Below are positions 1 to 6,980 of a DNA stretch of 12,399 bases, one piece after another. The position numbers were made by a program, and so were the translations under genes. Numbering within the stretch: the stretch's first letter is position 1; each line of letters starts with the position of its first letter. This DNA comes from Actinomycetota bacterium. Lineage in GTDB: Bacteria; Actinomycetota; Actinomycetes; S36-B12; UBA10799. Under the pieces are notes generated by a model. It saw only the letters and a list, made by a program, of their open reading frames with translations, did not search any database and was not told the origin of the DNA. The stretch lies in assembly GCA_003452655.1 (NCBI GenBank), contig DMNR01000165.1, positions 1 to 12,399 on the forward strand, read 5' to 3'.

Positions 1-64
1 CGAGATCACCCAGGAAATCAGCGAAATCGTCGGTGGAGCCGACGCGCTGTCATCCGCCAACTAA
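1..64 (+). CDS. atpG: ATP synthase gamma subunit, C-terminal end (partial)
   Basis: Only the last 20 codons are in the window, read in the frame starting at base 2 and ending at the TAA at 62-64. The visible peptide (E-I-T-Q-E-I-S-E-I-V-G-G-A-D-A-L) is the conserved C-terminal helix of the F1 gamma subunit, the central rotor shaft that turns inside the alpha3beta3 ring. The conserved I-T-Q-E-I-x-E-I-V-x-G-A-x-A signature and the position just before atpD support the call. The gene starts outside the window. It lies 17 bp before atpD in the usual atpAGDC operon order. Confidence 0.93.
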   Translation, partial: EITQEISEIVGGADALSSAN

Positions 65-78
65 GGGAAGTGAGTTAG

Positions 79-1539
<1,461 letters not shown>

Positions 1540-1541
1540 TC

Positions 1542-1925
1542 ATGGCTGATCCGTACGAGGTTCAACTGGTCGCGACAGACCGAGAGGTCTGGAGCGGCCA
1601 GGCGACCCTTGTGTCCTTTGAGACGCATGACGGTGAGGTCGGCGTCATGCCTGGGCACTCACCGATGCTGGCGATGCTCAAGGACGGACCAATCTTGATC
1701 CGTCAGCCTGAGGGTGGAGACCTTCATGCCGCCGTTCACACCGGCTTTGCCGTGGTGGATGCGGGGAAGGTCATCATCTTGGCGGAGAGCGCGGAGCTTG
1801 CCGAGGAGATCGATGTCAAGCAGGCCGAAGACCTGCTTGCCGAAGCGCAGGCAAGCGATGAGGGGCCCGGCAAGATCGCGGCCATCGCGCGTGCCGAGAC
1901 TCGTCTGAAGGTCGTCAAGCGCTAA
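1542..1925 (+). CDS. atpC: F1 ATP synthase epsilon subunit
   Basis: Epsilon subunit (127 residues), the rotor-stalk protein that couples F1 to the c-ring and inhibits ATP hydrolysis. The N-terminal beta sandwich is recognisable from VQLVATDREVWSGQAT and GEVGVMPGHSPMLAML, followed by AAVHTGFAVVDAGKVIILAESAELA. The C-terminal part (about residues 85-127, rich in Ala, Glu and Lys) can form the two-helix inhibitory domain, so the subunit looks complete. The start at 1542 is chosen because it begins with the family N-terminus MADPYEVQLV and lies 2 bp after the atpD stop. No strong ribosome site is visible, which fits translational coupling. It is the last gene of the operon. I see no convincing intrinsic terminator after it. 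Confidence 0.96.
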   Translation: MADPYEVQLVATDREVWSGQATLVSFETHDGEVGVMPGHSPMLAMLKDGPILIRQPEGGDLHAAVHTGFAVVDAGKVIILAESAELAEEIDVKQAEDLLAEAQASDEGPGKIAAIARAETRLKVVKR

Positions 1926-2022
1926 CCCTGCGTGTGGTGCTCGCAATTCCTTGCAGTGAGCCGATCGGGTGAACGATGCCTGATTTCGCAGATAGGAAAT
2001 GCGTCGGGGCACCCTTCAGATT

Positions 2023-2028
2023 TACGGT
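2023..2028 (+). promoter_or_regulatory. Candidate -10 box for the glycine-rich protein gene
   Basis: TACGGT fits the actinobacterial TANNNT -10 consensus and would start transcription near 2035. That leaves a short leader with a GAGGA ribosome site at 2056-2060, ahead of the GTG at 2066. No clear -35 box is seen. The 140-bp gap after atpC otherwise holds only weak inverted repeats. This is a motif match only. Confidence 0.3.
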
Positions 2029-2065
2029 GGCCGTTGACCTTTCCGTCGATTTGTGAGGACGCGCC

Positions 2066-4096
2066 GTGTCCCTTTCTCCACGCCTACTGCGCAATGTCGC
2101 GCTACCCACCGCAGCTGCACTGGTCATTGGTGTGGGTATCGGTCTGGTTGCGCCGCTTTCTCCGGCGAGCGCGGACGTGGCGCCGTACACGAAGACGACT
2201 CCGGGCACTGAAAGCTACACGCTTCCGTCCTGGGCGACCGCCGCCCGCGTTGAGATCAAAGGCGCGCAAGGTGGCGGTGACAAGGGTGGCAAGGGTGGCT
2301 CAGTCTCGGCAATTTTGCCACTCTCCGGTGGTACTTCGATTCAGGTGAACGTGGGTGGACAGGGCACCAACCTCGTCGGCGGTGGCAATGGTGGAGGGGC
2401 TCCCGGTAGCGGTCTATCGACCGGCACCAACCACTTCGGTGGCGGAGGTGCTTCGGATATTCGTGTCGGCGGCACGGCTCTAGGCGATCGTCAGTTCGTT
2501 GCCGGTGGCGGCGGCGGTGGTGGTGACCAAGCGGGCGGCAAGGGCGGCGCGCCTGCAGGCACGGACGGTATTGACGGAATCCTGGCTTACGGCTACGGCT
2601 CCCCTGGCAAGGGTGGTACTCAGTCTGCCGGAGGTGCCGGAGGTGCGGTGACCGGCAGTGACGGCACGAGCGGTATTGCAGGCGCTAGCGGTGATGGTGG
2701 AGTTGGCGGGGACTATGCAGCGAGCGATCGCGCCGGTGCTGGTGGTGGGGGTGGCTACTTCGGTGGTGGCGGCGGTGGTGCCGGTCGTGGGACGGGCTCG
2801 TTCGTAGCCCACGGTTATGGCGGACCCGGTGGCGGGGGATCCAGTTACGCAACCGGAACCGCCACGAACGTCACCTTCGACACGGGCGCGAAGACCGGTG
2901 ATGGTTCCGTGACGATCACCCCAATGGGCCTGCCCACTGTCACGACTGGCACGGCCACCGCGATCAACGCTGGCCGAGTGACCCTGCACGGAACAGGGGT
3001 CACCAACAACGCGGCGATCAGCGATGCGGAGTTCTTCTATTCCACGACGTCTGGGCAGACCTGCAGCCGCCAGGGCGCTCACGTGGAAGCCACCCCGGCT
3101 TCCAAGATCTCCGGGACTCTTGCCTTCTCGGCGAACCTGTCCGGCTTGGCGTACGGCACGACGTACTACTACTGCGCCGCGGTGAGCACCGGACAAGGAA
3201 ATGCCTCCGGTACCGAGCAGTCATTTGCTATCGGCGGTGAACCGCAGGTCACGACGGGCAACCCAATCGCCCTCCTCACCCAAGATGACGAAGTGACAGT
3301 TCAAGGAACTGTGAACCCGAATAGCGTTGCCACCACTGCGGTCATGAGGTACTCAACCTCACAAGCAGTTGTTGAAGGAGGCGGCGGCCAGACGGCTACG
3401 GTTAGCCCTGGGAGCTGGCCGGATGGCACTGCAACCACCCGTTCGGTGACCTCCACGATTACGGGACTGACGGCCAATACGACGTACTACTACCAACTCC
3501 AAGCCACGAACACAGTCGGCACAGGAAACGGTGGCGTCAATTCGGTCACCACCAAGATTGGACCGGCGAACACAGTCCTGACGATGCCGAGCAACCCGGT
3601 TGGTAACCGCAGCAGCACATTCCCAGTGCGCGTGGCAACATTCGACGGCGTACCGCTGACCGGTCCGGTCACTCTCACCGTGACGAATCCGCTGAATCAG
3701 GTGTCCACGCTGTGCATCGCGAATGTCACGAACGGCTCCGGCAGTTGTTCGGGCTCGTTGCTTGTCGGAACTAACCTGATCAACGCCAAGTTCAATAACG
3801 GCCAATACATCGGAGATTCTGGTGCCGCAGTACTCAAGGTTCTCGGAGTCTCGACGAATGTGGCGAAGGTTAGTGGGAGCGGGTCCAACCGCAAGGTCAA
3901 TCTGACTGGGAAGACTTACAAGAAGAAGCAGTCGGTAGTGATCTACAAGCGCAAGGGCGGCAAGACCACCAGAATTGGGACTGCGACTAGCAACAACAGT
4001 GGGGCTTGGTCGCGCAAGGGTCTGAAAGTTGGCGGTGGGGACGTCTACGTCTTCACGAAACTGAAGAAGATGGTGTCGAACAAGGTTCGCGTCTAG
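2066..4096 (+). CDS. Secreted glycine-rich, FN3/Ig-like multi-domain surface protein
   Basis: Predicted exported protein of 676 residues with no known function. A signal peptide spans residues 1-36 (basic start, hydrophobic core 12-30, likely cleavage after SPASA). Residues about 55-285 form a glycine-rich domain with the FGGGGASDIRVGG motif (124-136) and runs of 5-8 Gly, resembling the glycine-rich domain family seen in bacterial surface proteins and animal ALK/LTK receptors. Two fibronectin-III-like or related beta domains follow at about 289-388 and 393-496, each starting PxVTTG and ending TTYYY. The next domain (about 500-594) is Ig-like, with Cys550 and Cys561 perhaps forming a disulfide; the first FN3-like domain also has a Cys pair, 333 and 370. 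The last 80 residues are a very Lys/Arg-rich beta-type module. There is no LPxTG motif or C-terminal membrane helix. The GTG start is supported by GAGGA seven bases upstream. The stop lies 11 bp from the convergent adenosyltransferase gene. Confidence 0.85.
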   Translation: MSLSPRLLRNVALPTAAALVIGVGIGLVAPLSPASADVAPYTKTTPGTESYTLPSWATAARVEIKGAQGGGDKGGKGGSVSAILPLSGGTSIQVNVGGQGTNLVGGGNGGGAPGSGLSTGTNHFGGGGASDIRVGGTALGDRQFVAGGGGGGGDQAGGKGGAPAGTDGIDGILAYGYGSPGKGGTQSAGGAGGAVTGSDGTSGIAGASGDGGVGGDYAASDRAGAGGGGGYFGGGGGGAGRGTGSFVAHGYGGPGGGGSSYATGTATNVTFDTGAKTGDGSVTITPMGLPTVTTGTATAINAGRVTLHGTGVTNNAAISDAEFFYSTTSGQTCSRQGAHVEATPASKISGTLAFSANLSGLAYGTTYYYCAAVSTGQGNASGTEQSFAIGGEPQVTTGNPIALLTQDDEVTVQGTVNPNSVATTAVMRYSTSQAVVEGGGGQTATVSPGSWPDGTATTRSVTSTITGLTANTTYYYQLQATNTVGTGNGGVNSVTTKIGPANTVLTMPSNPVGNRSSTFPVRVATFDGVPLTGPVTLTVTNPLNQVSTLCIANVTNGSGSCSGSLLVGTNLINAKFNNGQYIGDSGAAVLKVLGVSTNVAKVSGSGSNRKVNLTGKTYKKKQSVVIYKRKGGKTTRIGTATSNNSGAWSRKGLKVGGGDVYVFTKLKKMVSNKVRV

Positions 4097-4107
4097 CCAG
4101 TTCGTCG

Positions 4108-4707
4108 CTACGAGTCGTCGCGGCTGCTACCAGGCACCCAGAGGACGTCGCCAACCTCGCGGTTCGCATAACGGCTGAGGATAAAGAGCAGGTCGGAGAG
4201 CCGGTTCAGATATTTCGCCGGGAGTGGGCTGACCGACTGTGGGTACTCGTCGAGGGCGGCCCACGCCGAGCGTTCGGCGCGGCGCGTAGTCGTTCTGGCA
4301 ACGTGGAGCAGTGCGGCCCCGCCAGTGCCACCTGGGATCACAAAACTGCGCAGCGGCTCAAGCGAGGCGTTGTAGCGATCGCAGGCGACTTCAAGCCTTT
4401 CGATGTAGTCCGGCTCAACTCGCAGTCGCGCGGCATGGGATTCGTCGCCAGCGTGATCTTCCTCTGCCAGTGGAGTGCAAAGGTCTGCCCCGACGTCGAA
4501 CATGTCGTGTTGGATGCGGGTGAGAGTGGCAACGACGTCCTCGGGCAGTCCACCGAGGGTCACGGCCACCCCGATTGCTGAATTGGCCTCATCGACATCG
4601 GCGTAGGCGATCAGTCGGGGGTCAGTCTTTCGGGTTCTGGAGAAGTCGCCGAGCGCCGTTGTGCCGTCATCGCCGGTTCGCGTATAGATCCGCGTGAGGT
4701 TCACCAT
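4108..4707 (-). CDS. pduO: ATP:cob(I)alamin adenosyltransferase, PduO type
   Basis: Transfers the adenosyl group of ATP to cob(I)alamin to make adenosylcobalamin (coenzyme B12) in the cytoplasm. The 199-residue length fits the family. Diagnostic features are the ATP-binding N-terminus IYTRTGDDGTTALGD (7-21), R-x-x-K plus YADVDEANSAIG (35-46), IPGGTGGAALLHVART (124-139), the R-R-A-E-R motif at 142-146 whose arginines contact ATP, and YLNRLSDLLF (166-175). The ATG at 4707 gives the usual MVNLTRIYTRTGDDGT start; reading through to an upstream start would add a stretch antisense to murA. There is no ribosome site, but a TANNNT box lies six bases upstream, so the mRNA is probably leaderless. The gene is divergent from murA, an arrangement also found in mycobacteria. 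Its product would charge the B12 cofactor of the mutase encoded at 6981-8987. Confidence 0.95.
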   Translation of the reverse strand: MVNLTRIYTRTGDDGTTALGDFSRTRKTDPRLIAYADVDEANSAIGVAVTLGGLPEDVVATLTRIQHDMFDVGADLCTPLAEEDHAGDESHAARLRVEPDYIERLEVACDRYNASLEPLRSFVIPGGTGGAALLHVARTTTRRAERSAWAALDEYPQSVSPLPAKYLNRLSDLLFILSRYANREVGDVLWVPGSSRDDS

Positions 4708-4713
4708 CCAATC

Positions 4714-4719
4714 AGCGTA
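4714..4719 (-). promoter_or_regulatory. -10 box of the adenosyltransferase gene (leaderless)
   Basis: On the minus strand this reads TACGCT, a perfect TANNNT, followed by six bases and then the ATG at 4707. Counting the final T as -7 places the transcription start exactly on the A of the start codon. It shares its TA dinucleotide (4718-4719) with the opposing murA -10 candidate. No good -35 box is visible. Confidence 0.5.
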
Positions 4720-4723
4720 ACCT
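4718..4723 (+). promoter_or_regulatory. -10 box candidate for murA
   Basis: TAACCT (TANNNT) lies nine bases before the ATG at 4733, which would give an RNA start near 4730. A second candidate, TATCCT at 4740-4745, lies eight bases before the alternative GTG start at 4754. Which one is used decides the true start of MurA. Neither has a recognisable -35 box, and neither start codon has a ribosome site. Confidence 0.4.
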
Positions 4724-4732
4724 CGTCGACAA

Positions 4733-6016
4733 ATGGGCGTATCCTCGCCGCTTGTGGAAGCGTTCGAAGTCACTGGTGGGAATCGACTGTCAGGCACCGT
4801 TTCGGTAACCGGCGCAAAGAACAGTGTGCTGAAGCTGATGGCCGCAGCATTGCTGGCCCCCGGCACGACGACGATCACCGGCGTGCCCGAAATTCTCGAC
4901 GTTTCCGTGATGGCTGAACTGCTGCGACGCCTCGGGTGCGAGGTGAAGCACGACCTGGCAACGGCATCACTCGAGATCGATGTACCCGAACACCTTCACC
5001 ATCAAGCGGATTACGACTTGGTACGCAGGATGCGGGCGTCGATCTGCGTACTGGGTCCGCTGGTCGCACGCTGCAACCGTGCTGAAGTTGCGGTTCCCGG
5101 TGGGGATGCCATCGGTTCGCGCGGCCTGGACCTTCATATTTCCGGGCTCAACCGGCTTGGAGTCGAGGTTCACAACGAGCACGGATACCTGATCGCGACG
5201 GCACACGGTCGGATGCAAGGTGCGTCGATCTGGTTGGACTTCCCGAGCATTGGTGCCACTGAAAACTTGTTGACCGCGTCTGTTCTGGCCAAGGGAACGA
5301 CGGTCATCGACAACGCTCCGCGAGAGCCGGAGATTGTTGACCTGTGCAACATGCTGGTGGCAATGGGTGCGCAGATTGGGGGTATCGGTTCCGCGACATT
5401 GGAAGTTCAAGGTGTCGATCAGCTACACCCGACCACTCACGCGACGGTTCCCGATCGGATCGTTGCCGGAACCTGGGCTGTTGCTGCGGCCATTACTCAA
5501 GGCGACGTGATGGTGGCGAATGCGCGGGCTGGCGATCTTGAAATCGCGCTCGACAAGCTGGTCACCGCTGGTGCCCATATCGACGTGGGAAGTGATGGTT
5601 TCCGCGTAAGTATGGATCAACGTCCGAAGGCCGTTGACGTCGTTACCTTGCCTTACCCCGGCTTCCCGACCGATCTGCAGCCGCAGTTCATCGCCTTGAA
5701 TTCAATTGCAACCGGCGCCGCGATGGTCACCGAGAATCTCTTCGAGGCACGATTCCGATTCGTTCAGGAACTGCGCAGGCTCGGTGCAGATGTGCGCACG
5801 GATGGTCACCACGCCTTGGTGCGTGGGTGCGAAGGTCTTTCGGGAGCACCGGTGGAGGCGACGGATGTCCGTGCTGGAGCTGGTTTGGTGCTTGCGGGGC
5901 TGGTTGCCGATGGAGTCACCACGGTGTTCGATGTCTCGCATATTGATCGCGGCTACGCCAACTTCGTCGAGGACCTCACCGGGCTCGGCGGCGATATTCG
6001 CCGCATTGACGCCTGA
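4733..6016 (+). CDS. murA: UDP-N-acetylglucosamine 1-carboxyvinyltransferase (MurA), Asp-type
   Basis: First committed enzyme of peptidoglycan synthesis: it transfers enolpyruvate from PEP to UDP-GlcNAc in the cytoplasm. It has an EPSP-synthase-type double-domain fold and 427 residues from the ATG at 4733, or 420 from the GTG at 4754. The shorter form begins (M)[15 protein letters not shown], which matches the usual MurA N-terminus, so 4754 may be the true start. Motifs are GAKNS with the PEP/UDP-binding Lys-Asn, [37 protein letters not shown] with the catalytic-site Asp, and [13 protein letters not shown] near the end. The loop residue that is Cys115 in E. coli is Asp here (codon 5105-5107), as in Mycobacterium tuberculosis; such enzymes resist fosfomycin. 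The gene is divergent from the adenosyltransferase gene, 25 bp away. A 64-bp gap follows, with its own promoter for the next gene. Confidence 0.97.
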   Translation: MGVSSPLVEAFEVTGGNRLSGTVSVTGAKNSVLKLMAAALLAPGTTTITGVPEILDVSVMAELLRRLGCEVKHDLATASLEIDVPEHLHHQADYDLVRRMRASICVLGPLVARCNRAEVAVPGGDAIGSRGLDLHISGLNRLGVEVHNEHGYLIATAHGRMQGASIWLDFPSIGATENLLTASVLAKGTTVIDNAPREPEIVDLCNMLVAMGAQIGGIGSATLEVQGVDQLHPTTHATVPDRIVAGTWAVAAAITQGDVMVANARAGDLEIALDKLVTAGAHIDVGSDGFRVSMDQRPKAVDVVTLPYPGFPTDLQPQFIALNSIATGAAMVTENLFEARFRFVQELRRLGADVRTDGHHALVRGCEGLSGAPVEATDVRAGAGLVLAGLVADGVTTVFDVSHIDRGYANFVEDLTGLGGDIRRIDA

Positions 6017-6049
6017 TTGTCGATCGGACTGCTCAGCCCCGCGGGTGCT

Positions 6050-6059
6050 CGCTTAAGCG
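6050..6059. repeat. 10-bp palindrome in the hbd promoter spacer
   Basis: CGCTTAAGCG is a perfect palindrome lying eight bases upstream of the hbd -10 box, at about -30 to -21 relative to the predicted RNA start. A dimeric repressor bound here would block the polymerase. A 10-bp palindrome can arise by chance, so the operator role is a guess. Confidence 0.25.
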
Positions 6060-6067
6060 GCGCGATT

Positions 6068-6073
6068 TAGGCT
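6068..6073 (+). promoter_or_regulatory. -10 box for hbd (leaderless)
   Basis: TAGGCT is a textbook actinobacterial -10 box. Seven bases separate it from the ATG at 6081, so the RNA would start at or one base before the start codon. No Shine-Dalgarno sequence precedes the gene, which agrees with leaderless translation. Confidence 0.55.
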
Positions 6074-6080
6074 GCTTGCT

Positions 6081-6932
6081 ATGGCTGAACGGATTGCAAT
6101 CATTGGTGCAGGTCTCATGGGTTCGGGTATCGCGCAAGTTTCGGCGGTCGGCGGATACGACGTCACGTTGCGCGACGTCACTGACGAGGCATTGGCACGC
6201 GGCGTCGCCGGAATCGAGAAATCGTTGCGGAGATTCGCCGAGAAGGGTGCGATCAGCGATGGCGACGTAGATGCCGCGCTTGACCGAATCACAACAACCA
6301 CAGATCTCGGCGCGGCAGCCGAAGCCGACATTGTTGTCGAGGCGATCTTTGAGAATGTCGATGTGAAGAAGGAACTCTTCACCGAACTCGACCGCATCTG
6401 CAAGCCCGACGCCCTGTTGGCCACGAACACCTCCGCGATCCCGATCACGACGATCGCGGCAGTCACCCAGCGACCAGAGTCGGTTGTTGGAACCCACTTC
6501 TTCTCGCCCGTACCAATGATGAAGCTGTGCGAATTGGTCCGCGGTTACAAGACTTCCGATGAGTCCCTTGAGCGCGCGCGTGTGTTCGCCGAGAACGTCG
6601 GAAAGATCGTTGTTGTGGTGAATCGCGACGTCGCAGGGTTCGTCACGACGAGGCTGATCACGTTGCTGTGCATGGAAGCTGTGCGCCTCGTCGAGACCGG
6701 GATCATGTCGGCCGAAGACGTCGACACCGCCTGCCGTTACGCCTTCGGTCACCCCATGGGTCCGCTGCAGACAGCCGACCTCACGGGGCTGGACATCCTG
6801 ACGAACGCTTCGGCGAATGTGTACGCAGACACTCAGAACGAAGCGTGGTCGCCGCCAGAGTTGATTCGCCGCATGGTTGCCGCTGGCGAGCTCGGTCGCA
6901 AGGCGGGCAAGGGCTTCTACGACTACGAGTAA
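6081..6932 (+). CDS. hbd: 3-hydroxybutyryl-CoA (3-hydroxyacyl-CoA) dehydrogenase
   Basis: NAD(P)-dependent enzyme that interconverts acetoacetyl-CoA and 3-hydroxybutyryl-CoA; it is also the type used in fatty-acid oxidation. The 283 residues match single-domain bacterial Hbd/PaaH proteins. The Rossmann nucleotide-binding loop GAGLMG is at 9-14, VVEAIFE at 85-91, and NTSAIPIT with the active-site Ser118 at 116-123. GTHFFSPVPMMKLCELV carries the catalytic His139 and Glu151. The C-terminal dimerisation part has GHPMGPLQTADLTGLD and ends GELGRKAGKGFYDYE. The family's usual Asn in GFxxNRL is Thr190 here (GFVTTRL). The start is fixed by the M-x-x-R-IAIIGAG N-terminus and a -10 box seven bases upstream. 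The next gene, ethylmalonyl-CoA mutase, begins 48 bp later on the same strand, which suggests the dehydrogenase feeds the ethylmalonyl-CoA pathway. A role in beta-oxidation or storage-polymer metabolism is also possible. Confidence 0.93.
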   Translation: MAERIAIIGAGLMGSGIAQVSAVGGYDVTLRDVTDEALARGVAGIEKSLRRFAEKGAISDGDVDAALDRITTTTDLGAAAEADIVVEAIFENVDVKKELFTELDRICKPDALLATNTSAIPITTIAAVTQRPESVVGTHFFSPVPMMKLCELVRGYKTSDESLERARVFAENVGKIVVVVNRDVAGFVTTRLITLLCMEAVRLVETGIMSAEDVDTACRYAFGHPMGPLQTADLTGLDILTNASANVYADTQNEAWSPPELIRRMVAAGELGRKAGKGFYDYE

Positions 6933-6967
6933 CTGACGCAGGTGCCTGGGTGATCTACCTCACCGTC

Positions 6968-6973
6968 TACCCT
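6968..6973 (+). promoter_or_regulatory. -10 box for ethylmalonyl-CoA mutase (leaderless)
   Basis: TACCCT fits TANNNT and lies exactly seven bases before the ATG at 6981, the same spacing as at hbd and the DUF3039 gene. It indicates that the mutase gene has its own leaderless promoter even though it follows hbd by only 48 bp. No -35 box or ribosome site is evident. Confidence 0.5.
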
Positions 6974-6980
6974 GAATCCC

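Noticed and set aside
1967-2014. Nested short pairings after atpC (GGGT/ACCC, GCC/GGC, CGCA/TGCG) that could be a riboswitch or the atp operon terminator.
   Set aside because: The stems are only 3-4 bp with large internal loops, there is no T tract, and I cannot match it to any known riboswitch class. Chance pairing is likely.
2480-3196. A 238-codon minus-strand frame inside the glycine-rich gene.
   Set aside because: It is the complement of Gly and Thr codons, of low complexity, and the plus-strand protein has a signal peptide and recognisable domains.
4708-4878. A longer reading of the adenosyltransferase gene starting upstream at 4878.
   Set aside because: The extra residues are antisense to murA and not part of the PduO family. 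ATG 4707 gives the standard N-terminus and has a -10 box at the right place.
6033-6752. A 239-codon minus-strand frame opposite hbd.
   Set aside because: hbd is unambiguous on the plus strand; the reverse frame is a by-product of codon bias.
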